Source: Sphingomonas sp. Leaf32 (GTDB lineage Bacteria > Pseudomonadota > Alphaproteobacteria > Sphingomonadales > Sphingomonadaceae). From it: DNA of 64,000 nt. Made by a program: the position numbers and the translations under genes. Each line of letters opens with the position of its first letter. Positions within the stretch are counted from its first letter, which is position 1. The notes below the pieces were generated by a model. The model worked only from the letters and a program-made list of their open reading frames with translations, did no database searches and was not told the DNA's origin. Below, piece by piece: positions 54,602 to 63,597 of the stretch. The DNA is taken from assembly GCF_001421765.1 (NCBI RefSeq), contig NZ_LMLA01000010.1, forward strand, positions 62,001-126,000, written 5' to 3'.

Positions 54602-56737
54602 ATGATCCACCAGACGATCCGCAACGACAGCGGGCTGGTCGCGCTGGCGGCGCTGCTGGAAATCCACGGCATCGCGGTCGATCCGGCGCAGCTGCGCCAT
54701 GAGATGGGGCATTTCCACACCCTGTCGGCCGACGACCTGATCCGCCTGACCGGCAATATCGACGGGGTGCGCGCCAAGAAGCGCCGCGCGACCTTTGCCG
54801 ATCTGGCCCGACTGCCGCTGCCCGCGCTGGCCGACGGCGTTGATGGCTGGTTCCTGATCGGGCAGGTCAGCGACGACGCGGTGCTGGTGCAGCGCCCGGG
54901 CCTGCCGGTGACGAAGGTCAGCCGCACCGATTTCGAACTGATGTGGTCGGGCGAGCTGGTGCTGGTCACTACCCGCGAAAGCGCGCGCCTCGCCATGCGC
55001 GACTTCGACTTTTCGTGGTTCATTCCGCAGGTCGTGCGCTATCGCCGACTGATCGGCGAGGTGCTGCTCATCACGCTGGCGCTGAACCTGCTCGGTCTTG
55101 CCGCGCCGCTGTTCTTCCAGAATGTCGTCGATAAGGTGCTGGTGCACGAAACCATGTCGACGCTGACCGTGCTGGTCGTGGGCTTCGTCGCGGTGTCGCT
55201 GTGGGAAACCGCGTTCGGCTGGCTGCGCACCAGCCTATATTCGGAAACCAGCCAGAAGATCGACGTCGAACTGGGCGCGCGGCTGTTCCGCCACCTGCTG
55301 CGCCTGCCGCTCAGCTATTTCGAACAGCGCCGGGTGGGCGATACCGCCACCCGCGTCCGCCAGATCGAAACGATCCGCGAATTCCTGACCAGCGCGTCGC
55401 TGACCGTGCTGATCGACCCGATCTTCACCCTCGTCTTTCTGGCCGCGATGGCGATGTATTCGCTCAAGCTGTTCGCGGTCGCGGTGCTGACCATTCCCGC
55501 TTACTTCGTGATCGCGCTGCTGGTGACCGGCCCCTTGCGCGCCCGCGTCGCCGACAAGTTCGAACGTGGTGCCGCCAACAACGCGCTGCTGGTCGAAACC
55601 ATCGGCGGAATCCAGACAGTGAAGGCCGCGGCAGTCGAGCCGCAATGGCAGGATCGCTGGGAACGCCAGCTCGCGGGCTATGCCGGGGCGAACCAGCGGG
55701 TCATCAACCTCGGCAATTCGGGGTCGCAGGCGATCCAACTCGTGTCCAAGCTCAACATGGCCGCGATCCTGTATTTCGGGGCGCAGGCGGTGATCGCCCA
55801 CGATCTGACCATCGGCGGCCTCGTCGCGTTCAACATGTTCGCGCAGCGCGTGTCCGGCCCGGTGATCCGCATGGCGCAGCTGTGGCAGGAGTTTCAGCAG
55901 GTACGCCTGGCGGTGCAGCGGCTGGGCGATGTACTCAACCACCGCGTCGAACCCGGATCGGGCAGCCAGAGCGCGCCGCACGCCATTCGCGGCGACGTGA
56001 AGTTCGAATCGATCCGCTTCCGCTATGCCGATGACGGCCCATGGACGCTGGAGGATGTCGACCTGACCATCCCCGCCGGATCGACGCTCGGCATCGTCGG
56101 ATCGTCGGGATCGGGCAAGTCGACGCTGACCAAGCTGCTCCAGCGTTTCTATGTCCCCGCCGCCGGCCGCGTGCTGATCGACGGGATCGACATCAGCCAG
56201 ATCGACCCGGCGTGGCTGCGGCGGCAGATCGGCGTGGTGTTGCAGGAGAATATGCTCTTCAACCGGTCGGTGCGTGAGAATATCGCGCTCGCCAACCCCG
56301 CGCTGCCGCTGGAACAGGTGGTGGAGGCGGCGACGCTGGCCGGGGCGCACGACTTCATCACGCGCCTGCCGCAGGGCTATGACACGATGATCGAAGAACG
56401 CGGCGCCAATCTGTCGGGCGGCCAGCGCCAGCGCCTCGCCATCGCCCGTGCGCTCGTCACCCGACCGCGCATCCTGATCTTCGATGAAGCGACCAGCGCG
56501 CTGGACGCGGAGAGCGAGGAGATCGTCCAGGCGAACCTGCGCGCCATGGCCGAGGGCCGCACCGTCATCATCATCGCCCACCGCCTGTCGGCGATCCGCC
56601 AGTGCGACACGATCGTCGCGATGGAACGTGGGCGGCTGGTCGAGGCGGGCGACCATGACGAACTGCTGAAACTGGGCGGACGCTACGCCGATCTTCACCG
56701 ACGCCAGATGGGCGTCCTGCACGGAATTGCCGCATGA
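54602..56737 (+). CDS. Type I secretion ABC transporter (HlyB/PrtD-like) with degenerate C39-like domain
   Basis: 711 residues. Residues 1-130 form a C39-like domain where the catalytic cysteine is replaced (NDSGLVALAALLEIHGI has Ser where peptidases have Cys), as in HlyB, so it docks cargo without cutting a leader. Membrane helices span about 150-420. The ATPase has Walker A VGSSGSGKSTLTKLL, Q loop GVVLQENMLF, signature NLSGGQRQRLAIARAL, Walker B ILIFDEATSALDAES and switch IIAHRLSAI. The likely cargo is the large protein just upstream. Similar atr genes occur in sphingan clusters. An in-frame upstream start would add 35 unconserved residues. Confidence 0.92.
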   Translation: MIHQTIRNDSGLVALAALLEIHGIAVDPAQLRHEMGHFHTLSADDLIRLTGNIDGVRAKKRRATFADLARLPLPALADGVDGWFLIGQVSDDAVLVQRPGLPVTKVSRTDFELMWSGELVLVTTRESARLAMRDFDFSWFIPQVVRYRRLIGEVLLITLALNLLGLAAPLFFQNVVDKVLVHETMSTLTVLVVGFVAVSLWETAFGWLRTSLYSETSQKIDVELGARLFRHLLRLPLSYFEQRRVGDTATRVRQIETIREFLTSASLTVLIDPIFTLVFLAAMAMYSLKLFAVAVLTIPAYFVIALLVTGPLRARVADKFERGAANNALLVETIGGIQTVKAAAVEPQWQDRWERQLAGYAGANQRVINLGNSGSQAIQLVSKLNMAAILYFGAQAVIAHDLTIGGLVAFNMFAQRVSGPVIRMAQLWQEFQQVRLAVQRLGDVLNHRVEPGSGSQSAPHAIRGDVKFESIRFRYADDGPWTLEDVDLTIPAGSTLGIVGSSGSGKSTLTKLLQRFYVPAAGRVLIDGIDISQIDPAWLRRQIGVVLQENMLFNRSVRENIALANPALPLEQVVEAATLAGAHDFITRLPQGYDTMIEERGANLSGGQRQRLAIARALVTRPRILIFDEATSALDAESEEIVQANLRAMAEGRTVIIIAHRLSAIRQCDTIVAMERGRLVEAGDHDELLKLGGRYADLHRRQMGVLHGIAA

Positions 56738-58125
56738 GTGCCGTAGCTTACCATTGGAACCTGTTCCGCCGCGCGCTGGCCGACGATCGTGCCGAGGCCC
56801 GTGACCGCAAGGAGAGCCTCGAACCGCGCTTCCTGCCCGCCGCGCTGGAGGTCATCGAACGGCCGGTGTCGCCGACCGGTCGCCGTACCGCGTGGTTGAT
56901 GCTCGGCTGCCTCGCCGCGACCTCGGCATGGCTGGTGCTGGGACAGGTCGATGTCGTCGCGACCGCCGATGGCAAGATCGCCCCGGTCGGCAGCGTGAAG
57001 CTGGTCCAGGCCGCGACCGCCGGCATCGTCCGCAGCATCCGGGTGCGGGACGGTGACCGGGTGAAGGCGGGGCAGGTGCTCGTCGATCTCGATTCGACCG
57101 TTTCGGGTGCCGAGGAATCGCAGGCGGCACGCGCGCTGCTCGCCGCGGAAATCGACGTGGCGCGGGGTACCGCGATCGTCGATGGCCTGAGCGGCGGGGC
57201 GGGGCATTTCGTGGCACCGGCCGGCACGCCCGCCGATGTGGCGGACACGCAGCGCCGGCTGGTAGCGGCGCAACTGGCGAGCATTCGGGCGGAAGGCGCA
57301 GGGCTGGCGGCGGCACGTTCGGCCGCGCTGTCCGACGCCGCGGCGGCGCGCGATCAGGTGCGGACCTATGACGCCAACCGGCCGCTGATGGACAAGCATC
57401 TGGCCGCGATCACCACACTGGCCGACAAGGGCTATGCGTCGGGCCTTCGCCTGCTCGAAGTACAGCGCCAGCGGCGGAGCGAAGCGGGCAGCCGCGATGT
57501 CGCGGCGGCGCAGGTCACGCGCGGCAATTCGGAGGCGCGCCGCTATGCCCAGCAATTCGCCCAGTCGCGCGAAGCGGCGCGGCAAAGCGCGCTGAGCGAC
57601 CTTGCCCGTGCGCAGGCCGAGGCGATGATGCGCCGCGAGGAGTTGACCAAGGCACGCGACCGCAGCCGGATGCAGCAGCTCCGCTCGCCGGTTGACGGCA
57701 CGGTGCAGCAATTGGCGGTGCACACCATCGGCGGCGTCGTCGAACCGGTCCGGCCGCTGATGGTCGTGGTTCCCGACGATGCGCTGGTGATGGAGGCGCG
57801 GGTGATGAACCGCGATGCGGGCTTCGTCCGCGCCGGGCAGCCGGTGTCGGTGAAGCTGGAGGCATTCCCCTTCACCCGGTTCGGCACGGTGCCGGGTCGC
57901 ATCCTGACGATCAGCCGCGACGCGGTGCAGGATGAAAAGACGCCGCCTTATTATGTCGCGCGGATCGCGCTCGACCGGCGCACCATCGAGGCTGATGGCC
58001 GCCGCGTGCCGCTGACCCCGGGGCTGTCGGCGACGGCGGACGTGCGCATCGGCGAGCGGCGGATCATCCGCTATCTGTTCGACCCGATGGACACGGGCAT
58101 CCGCGAGGCTGCGCGCGAGCGGTAG
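56734..58125 (+). CDS. HlyD-family membrane fusion protein of type I secretion
   Basis: 463 residues. A short cytoplasmic start, one membrane helix near 52-72 (AWLMLGCLAATSAWLVLG), a lipoyl-type half (GSVKLVQAATAGIVRSIRV, VKAGQVLVDLDSTVSG), a long alpha-helical hairpin (about 120-320), then the second half with LRSPVDGTVQQLAVHTIGGV and the beta domain near VMNRDAGFVRAGQPVSVKLE. It joins the ABC transporter to an outer-membrane channel. The start overlaps the transporter stop (ATGA). The TolC-like partner is not in the window. Confidence 0.92.
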   Translation: MSAVAYHWNLFRRALADDRAEARDRKESLEPRFLPAALEVIERPVSPTGRRTAWLMLGCLAATSAWLVLGQVDVVATADGKIAPVGSVKLVQAATAGIVRSIRVRDGDRVKAGQVLVDLDSTVSGAEESQAARALLAAEIDVARGTAIVDGLSGGAGHFVAPAGTPADVADTQRRLVAAQLASIRAEGAGLAAARSAALSDAAAARDQVRTYDANRPLMDKHLAAITTLADKGYASGLRLLEVQRQRRSEAGSRDVAAAQVTRGNSEARRYAQQFAQSREAARQSALSDLARAQAEAMMRREELTKARDRSRMQQLRSPVDGTVQQLAVHTIGGVVEPVRPLMVVVPDDALVMEARVMNRDAGFVRAGQPVSVKLEAFPFTRFGTVPGRILTISRDAVQDEKTPPYYVARIALDRRTIEADGRRVPLTPGLSATADVRIGERRIIRYLFDPMDTGIREAARER

Positions 58126-58160
58126 GGGCTGGCTCTATCGGTGGGAGCTGGCCACTTTGT

Positions 58161-58186
58161 CGTACCCTCGCCTTCGCGGGGGTACG
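58161..58186. repeat. Short palindrome (family C-like hairpin)
   Basis: CGTACCCTCG, CCTT, CGCGGGGGTACG pairs into one hairpin between convergent genes (HlyD-like and the glycosyltransferase). It may act as a terminator. Confidence 0.6.
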
Positions 58187-58256
58187 GCATGATTTCGACG
58201 TGGGATCTTGATCGTTGCGCAGGTAAGGCGGTTCGCGCCCCCCAACCCGCGACGCA

Positions 58257-59330
58257 TCACGCCAGTTCGGCGTATACCCGGTCGATGTCGTCGGTCATCC
58301 GTTCGGCGGTGTAGCGGTCGTGGAAGCGGGTATGGCCCGTCTCGGCCAGCGTCGCCAGCCTGTCTGACGACAGCGTCTCGATCGCCGCGCGGAGCGCGAC
58401 CGGATCGTTGACCGGTACGGTGATGCCGTAGCGACCGTCATCAAGGATGTCGTTCAGGCCACCGGCGGCGGCGGCGAGGACCGGCTTGCCGACGCGCATC
58501 GCTTCGACCGCGACTAGCCCGAACCCTTCCCAGCGTGACGGTACGACCAGCATGTCGCAGGCCTTCATCTCCGCCACCACGCCGTCGCGGTCGCGCCAGC
58601 CGCGAATGTCGACATGGGGCAGGGCGGGGGGATGATAGCCGCTGCTGACCGCCGGTGCGCCGACGATGCGCAGCGCGACCTTGTCCGCCAGCGGCTTGAT
58701 CGCCTCGATCAGCAGGTCGAGGCCCTTTTGCCGGTCGAACCGGCCGACGAACAACAGCTTCAGCCGATCATCGTCCCATGGTACCGCGGCAATGGCGGGC
58801 GGCGCGGCGGCGATGCCGTTGGGCACCAGCGCCAGCCGTTTGTCCGCGATCCCGATCGAACGGGCGCGGCGTTCCTCATGTTCGGAGATCAGGACGATCT
58901 TTTCCGAACGTAGCGCCAGCAGCCGTTCGATCGCGATCAGCAGCTTGCGGGCAGGCGCCGGCATCTCGATATCGAACGCCCAGCCATGCGGGCAGAAGAC
59001 CGTCGCCGGCCGCCGACCGAACCGCAGGACGCGAGTGATGATTCCCGCGCCGAAGGTATGCCCGTGCACGATGTCCGGACGGAACTCCCGTCGGACCGAC
59101 AGGAACGTCAGCGCGAGCCGGCCCATGCCGCGCAGCCGGCTCTTGCGGGTGAAATAACGGAATTCGACGCCGCTGTTCGCCAGCCGCGGCTCGATATGGT
59201 CACGATGCTCACGCGGCATCAGCAGCATGACCTTGCCCGGCCCCCGCCGCTGCGCCTGCAACGTCAGCAGTTCCGCCAGATAGCTTCCGGTGCCACCGAT
59301 GATGCTGTCGCAGACGTGCAGGATACGCAT
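58257..59330 (-). CDS. GT4-family glycosyltransferase
   Basis: 357 residues, GT-B fold. N-terminal domain MRILHVCDSIIGGTGSYLAE and IVHGHTFGAGIITRVLRFG; C-terminal domain LLFVGRFDRQKGLDLLIEAI, VDIRGWRDRDGVVAEM and the donor-binding EX7E motif in PSRWEGFGLVAVEAMRVGKP. Retaining transfer from a nucleotide sugar is typical. It probably adds a sugar to the lipid-linked repeat unit, since it ends the exopolysaccharide gene run; the sugar is unknown. The start at 59330 is the family N-terminus. Confidence 0.88.
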   Translation of the reverse strand: MRILHVCDSIIGGTGSYLAELLTLQAQRRGPGKVMLLMPREHRDHIEPRLANSGVEFRYFTRKSRLRGMGRLALTFLSVRREFRPDIVHGHTFGAGIITRVLRFGRRPATVFCPHGWAFDIEMPAPARKLLIAIERLLALRSEKIVLISEHEERRARSIGIADKRLALVPNGIAAAPPAIAAVPWDDDRLKLLFVGRFDRQKGLDLLIEAIKPLADKVALRIVGAPAVSSGYHPPALPHVDIRGWRDRDGVVAEMKACDMLVVPSRWEGFGLVAVEAMRVGKPVLAAAAGGLNDILDDGRYGITVPVNDPVALRAAIETLSSDRLATLAETGHTRFHDRYTAERMTDDIDRVYAELA

Positions 59331-59352
59331 GATGAAACCGTGACCGCGAACG

Positions 59353-60039
59353 TCAGACCAGCACGGTGCCGGTGATCGCGATCCGCCGTTCATCCAGCCG
59401 GTCGACCAGCTGCCGCGCGGGACGGCGACCGGTGACGTTCTTGCGCAGCAGCAAGATCGCCTGGTCGAACCCGGCCAGTGCGGCCGCGATCGACGCGGCG
59501 CTGGCCGCACCCTGCACGCTCAGCACCGCCAGCGTCTGCGTGACCGGCAGGTTCCAGTCATAGCTGCGCTCGAGGATCGGACGCTGTTCAAGTGCCGCCT
59601 GTCCGGTGGCGCCACCCGATCCGGCGATCCACAGATTCGCGATCGGCGTGCCCTGTGCCTCGGTCCGTTCGGAAAGGCCGAACAGCGGGTGCATCGACGC
59701 CTGCGACAGATTGCCGTCGATCAGCAGCGTCGGTGTCTGCATCCGTGCCATGACGACCGAGAGGTTGGCGGCGAACGCGGCCAGTTCCTCTTCGCAATCT
59801 AGCCCGATCAGCGCGCAGGAAAACGCCTGTTGTTCGCCGTCGGCGCCATAATGCTGCACGATCCGGCTGCGCACCGTGCGGAGCGCGACCACATAGGGCA
59901 GTTCGAGGTCGAACGCCGCGACCAGCGACGGATCGACCTGTGCCGCCGATGCCGCCGGCGCGACGCCGACCCGCTCGGCACGGTCGGTCGCGACCGGGGC
60001 GGCGTTGTCGTCCGCCCAATTGCTCGACCGAATCCTCAT
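59353..60039 (-). CDS. BY-kinase-like protein lacking Walker A (SpsE/GelE-type position)
   Basis: 228 residues. The fold resembles the cytoplasmic domain of bacterial tyrosine kinases: LPYVVALRTVRSRIVQHYG, then the strand FSCALIGLDCEEELAAFAAN where a GxxGxGKS/T Walker A would lie, then NLSVVMARMQTPTLLIDGNL, which keeps the Walker A' aspartate. The P-loop is absent (GLDCEEE). No Tyr-rich tail is present. Such a protein probably cannot hydrolyse ATP by itself. Its start overlaps the Wzz-like gene by 4 bases, as in classical co-polymerase/kinase pairs. The family assignment is inference. Confidence 0.65.
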   Translation of the reverse strand: MRIRSSNWADDNAAPVATDRAERVGVAPAASAAQVDPSLVAAFDLELPYVVALRTVRSRIVQHYGADGEQQAFSCALIGLDCEEELAAFAANLSVVMARMQTPTLLIDGNLSQASMHPLFGLSERTEAQGTPIANLWIAGSGGATGQAALEQRPILERSYDWNLPVTQTLAVLSVQGAASAASIAAALAGFDQAILLLRKNVTGRRPARQLVDRLDERRIAITGTVLV

Positions 60040-61400
60040 GCCGCGAACTCCCTGTTCGAATGGTGGCGACCGGACCCGTCGAGGGCGGTCATGTCGACGA
60101 TGACGTCGAGGTCGAGCGCCGATGCGGTGCCCGAGGCGGTGCGCAGCCGGGGACGCACGAATTCCTGCGCGGCGGCGGCACCGATGCCGGCACCCAGCCC
60201 CAGCACCAGCGCGGCGGCGAACCACAGCGGCAGGTTGGGGGTGGAGGGGAGCAGCGGGGCCACGGCCTGATCGAGACGGCTGGCATTGGCCTGCGAAATC
60301 TCGCTGCGCAGCGAGGCTTCGTTGAACCGCTGCCGCACGGTGTCGTAGGTCTGGCGGGTGGCGTCGACGTCGCGCTGCAGGACGTTCAGCTGATCCTGTA
60401 CGCCCGACATGCTGAGCATCCGCTGCTGCTGCTGTTCGAGCTTGCTGCGCAGTTCGGCCTCGCGACGACCGGCGGCGAGGCTGGCCGAATCGAGCGCGCC
60501 GGCCTGGGTCGAACGCGCCTTGGCCAGTTCGCTGCGCAGTGCCGACAGCTGGGCAGTGGCGGCGACCATCGTCGGGTGGGCGGCGCCCAGCGTCTTCGAT
60601 AGTTCGGCGACCTTGCCCGCCTGCATCCCGACTTCGCGCTGCAGTTCCTGCACGATGGTCGAGGATTCGACTTCCGGGCCGTCGGTCGACGTCGCGCGGG
60701 CGCGGGCGGCGGCAGCTTCGGCCTGTGCCTGCACCAGTTCGGTCGACAGGTTCTTCGCCCGATCGCCTTCGATATCCATGCGGTCGACGCCGACGATGCC
60801 GTTGGCGCGCTGGAAGTCCGACAGGCGGGTCTGCGCCAGTTCGAAGCGTTCGCGGACGGCGCGGGTGCGCTCGTCATACCATTTCGCGCTGTTGCGGGCC
60901 GGGCTGGTGCGCAACTCGACCTGCTTGGTCAGATAGGTGTCGACGATGCGGTTGAGCGTTGCCGCCGCCGCCTCGGGATCGGTCGAGGTATAGCTCAGTC
61001 GGATGACGTTGCTGCCCTTTTCGCTGCCGATCATCAGCTGGCGGCGCAGCAGGCCGCTGGCATTCTGAATCCGCTGTTCGGCGGTTTCGCCGAACGCCGG
61101 GCTCTGGAACGCGGGGTCGGTCCGCGCGACTTCCTCCAGCACCGCGTTGCTGCGGATGATGTCGATCTGCGTGCCGATGATCGTGTCGATCACCGATGCG
61201 TTCTGTTGCGTGTTGCCGTTGGCGTTGGTCGCGTTGGTATCGCTCTGCGTCAGGTCGACCAGCAGCGACGACGACGCGCTGTACTGGCGCTTCTGCACCA
61301 TGGCCAGCGCGACGAGAGCGCCGAACACGAGCAGCCCGACGATAATCACGGTACGCAGCCGATGCCGGATCGCACTGATCAGGTCGGAGAAGCTCATCAT
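60036..61400 (-). CDS. Wzz-family polysaccharide chain-length/export co-polymerase
   Basis: 454 residues. N-terminal membrane helix (TVIIVGLLVFGALVALAMV, about 17-35), a Wzz domain with YSASSSLLVDLTQSD and NAVLEEVARTDPAF, long coiled-coil helices (about 180-380, AEAAAARARATSTD and EQQQQRMLSMSG) and a second membrane helix (WFAAALVLGLGAGIGAAAA) near 400. The kinase-like part of fused proteins is absent and is encoded next door. The partner set matches SpsC/GelC-type proteins. It overlaps both neighbours by 4 bases. Confidence 0.9.
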   Translation of the reverse strand: MMSFSDLISAIRHRLRTVIIVGLLVFGALVALAMVQKRQYSASSSLLVDLTQSDTNATNANGNTQQNASVIDTIIGTQIDIIRSNAVLEEVARTDPAFQSPAFGETAEQRIQNASGLLRRQLMIGSEKGSNVIRLSYTSTDPEAAAATLNRIVDTYLTKQVELRTSPARNSAKWYDERTRAVRERFELAQTRLSDFQRANGIVGVDRMDIEGDRAKNLSTELVQAQAEAAAARARATSTDGPEVESSTIVQELQREVGMQAGKVAELSKTLGAAHPTMVAATAQLSALRSELAKARSTQAGALDSASLAAGRREAELRSKLEQQQQRMLSMSGVQDQLNVLQRDVDATRQTYDTVRQRFNEASLRSEISQANASRLDQAVAPLLPSTPNLPLWFAAALVLGLGAGIGAAAAQEFVRPRLRTASGTASALDLDVIVDMTALDGSGRHHSNREFAA

Positions 61401-62728
61401 TGGGTGGCCCCCTTGTCTTGAAGTAGCGCGCGCAGGTCATGGCCCGCGCCCAGACCGCGTTCGGCCCCGCCCGACGCGATCTTGCGCGTGAAGAGCAGCA
61501 GGAAGAACTGCGGCGCCAGTGAATCCTCGAACACATATTGGCCGGACGTGCTGCTTTCGACCAGGATCGGCCCCAGCGTGGCGAGCATCGCGTCGACCTG
61601 TTCGGCGGCGTTCGGTTCGTCCAGTTCGGCGATGACCTCGCCACGATCGACGCGCGAGCGCATCGCGGCGTTCAGGCAGATGATCGCGGCGGGCAGCGCC
61701 AGGGTGCGCGGCCGGTCGATCTGCGACAGCAGCAGGTCGGCGTTGCGGCGGCTGACGTCGCGCCATTCGGCAAAGGCGACTTCCAGCCCGCGTACGGCGA
61801 CGTCGTGGTCGATCACGGACTTCCCCGCAATATCGGCCTGCAACGCGGCGTACAGCCCGAACAGCCGCAGGTGATAGGGCGATCCGACCGCCGCCGACAC
61901 GATCATCGCGGCGGCATCGTCGGTGATGTCGAGGTCGACGCGGGTCAGGCAGCGGCGCAGCAGCGCGTCGAGATCGGTCGGGGTCAGCCCGCCGACCGGC
62001 ACCGCGATCAGGTGGCGGCGCAGCGAGGGATGACCCGCGATCAGGTCCTCGAGATTGGCGGCGATCCCGATCGTGACGATGCTGACCTCGGACCGCATGT
62101 CCGACAGCAGCTTCATCAGCGCGGCGAGTTCGGCCTTGGTCTCCAGCGAGTGCACCCGGTCGAACTCGTCGAGCATCAGGATCGTGCGCCGTTCGACCCG
62201 GTCGGCGAGCAGACTGGCCAGCCGGCGCGCATCGAACGGCTCGTTCAGCAGCGCCTCTACTTCCGAGCGACGTACCTTCGACTGCGGTTCGGCGGCGATG
62301 TCGAGCAGATAGGGCCGGAACAGGTCCGAAAAGGCGATGTCGCCGCTGGCCAGATTGTACAGGACCAGGCAGCCGCGTTCGTCGGCCATGTCGCCGAAGA
62401 TACGCGACAGCGACGTCTTGCCCGACCCGCGCGCGCCATAGATGATGCCGTGCTTGCGATGATCGAGCACTGCTTCCAGCAGGCGTTCCAGTTCGTCGGT
62501 GCGACCGGCCAGCCCGGCCCGATTGGCGACCGGCATCCCCGTGTCGAATACCTCGTGCATGATCGCGCGGCGCGACCGTGCCGGCTTGGCCGGGGCGGGA
62601 GCGGCGGCCTGGAACGGCACGGCCGGCGCCAGCGCGGCGCCCGGCACCGGCGCGGGCAGGCTGCGCTGCATCGGCCGAGGCTCCAGCACGCGACCGAGCC
62701 AGTCGGCGAACTGACGGAAGACGTTCAT
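61397..62728 (-). CDS. AAA ATPase of the exopolysaccharide locus
   Basis: 443 residues. A proline- and alanine-rich N-terminal linker (about 18-50) precedes the AAA core with Walker A IIYGARGSGKTSLSRIFGDM, Walker B RRTILMLDEFDRV and sensor-like VSIVTIGIAANLEDL. A winged-helix-like C-terminal part follows. The architecture resembles ATPases placed in polysaccharide export and PEP-CTERM loci. It may supply the ATP hydrolysis that the adjacent Walker-less kinase-like protein cannot. The start at 62728 matches MNVFRQFADWLG; earlier in-frame codons run into the gap. Overlaps the Wzz-like gene by 4 bases. Confidence 0.82.
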   Translation of the reverse strand: MNVFRQFADWLGRVLEPRPMQRSLPAPVPGAALAPAVPFQAAAPAPAKPARSRRAIMHEVFDTGMPVANRAGLAGRTDELERLLEAVLDHRKHGIIYGARGSGKTSLSRIFGDMADERGCLVLYNLASGDIAFSDLFRPYLLDIAAEPQSKVRRSEVEALLNEPFDARRLASLLADRVERRTILMLDEFDRVHSLETKAELAALMKLLSDMRSEVSIVTIGIAANLEDLIAGHPSLRRHLIAVPVGGLTPTDLDALLRRCLTRVDLDITDDAAAMIVSAAVGSPYHLRLFGLYAALQADIAGKSVIDHDVAVRGLEVAFAEWRDVSRRNADLLLSQIDRPRTLALPAAIICLNAAMRSRVDRGEVIAELDEPNAAEQVDAMLATLGPILVESSTSGQYVFEDSLAPQFFLLLFTRKIASGGAERGLGAGHDLRALLQDKGATQ

Positions 62729-62777
62729 ACGCAATACCTTGCGAAACGCGGACGGGGCCGGGCGGGGGAAAAGGGCA

Positions 62778-63569
62778 TCAGAACCATTTTTCCTTGATGA
62801 CCAGCACGTCTTCGGGCTGCACCGCGTCGTCCAGCGTCGGCTTGTCGAGCGGTTTGCCACCGCGCCGTACCTCGATCCGCTTGGTCGAACCGGCCAGCGT
62901 CGGCCCTTCGGCCAGCGCCAGCGCCTGGCGGAAGGTCATGCCGGGCGTCACCGGGAAGGCGCCACCGCGATTGACTTCGCCATAGACATAGACCTTTTCA
63001 GCGTTCGGCACGAATACAGTGTCGCCCGGCCCCACCAGCCGCGTCGCGGCGGTCGCGGCATCGGTCAACGCGATGCGTTCGACCTGTCCGTTGGCACGGG
63101 TCAGGATGACGGTATTGGCGCCATCGGCGCGCGGGCCGCCGGCCTTCGCCACCATCGCCGCAACCGAATAGGGCTGGTCGAGTGCATAGATGCCGGCGGT
63201 CGGCACCGCGCCGAGCACGGTCACCGTCTTGCTGGCAAAGGTCGTCACTTCGATGTTGATCGACGGCGCGCTCAGGATCTTCTGGCGCAGGAACGTCTGC
63301 ATCATCTCGTCCGACAACTGGCCCGTGGTCTTGCCCGCCGCCGTGACCGTGCCGAGATAGGGCGCGGTGATCGTGCCGTCGGCGCGGATGCGCGTCTTGT
63401 AGCTCATGTCGGGCTGGCCGAAGACCTTGACCTCGATCTCGTCGTTCGGCCCAAGGACATAGGCGGCAGCCGGCGCCTGCGCGACGACCGGGGCTGCGGT
63501 CTGCGCGATGGCGGCGGGGGCCAGCGCCAACAACGGCGCGGCGATCAGCGATGCTCGAAACAAATACAT
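62778..63569 (-). CDS. Wza-type polysaccharide export protein
   Basis: 263 residues. Signal peptide (MYLFRASLIAAPLLALAPAA), no lipobox cysteine, then the Poly_export domain with YVLGPNDEIEVKVFGQPDMS and RIRADGTITAPYLGTVTAAG, then two SLBB-like segments (VTVLGAVPTAGIYALDQPYS and VYVYGEVNRGGAFPVTPGMT). It forms or gates the outer-membrane or periplasmic channel for polymer export. Absence of a lipid-anchor cysteine differs from Wza. It is just upstream of the AAA ATPase. Confidence 0.9.
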   Translation of the reverse strand: MYLFRASLIAAPLLALAPAAIAQTAAPVVAQAPAAAYVLGPNDEIEVKVFGQPDMSYKTRIRADGTITAPYLGTVTAAGKTTGQLSDEMMQTFLRQKILSAPSINIEVTTFASKTVTVLGAVPTAGIYALDQPYSVAAMVAKAGGPRADGANTVILTRANGQVERIALTDAATAATRLVGPGDTVFVPNAEKVYVYGEVNRGGAFPVTPGMTFRQALALAEGPTLAGSTKRIEVRRGGKPLDKPTLDDAVQPEDVLVIKEKWF

Positions 63570-63597
63570 GGTCGATCCTTCACGGATGATTCGTCGA

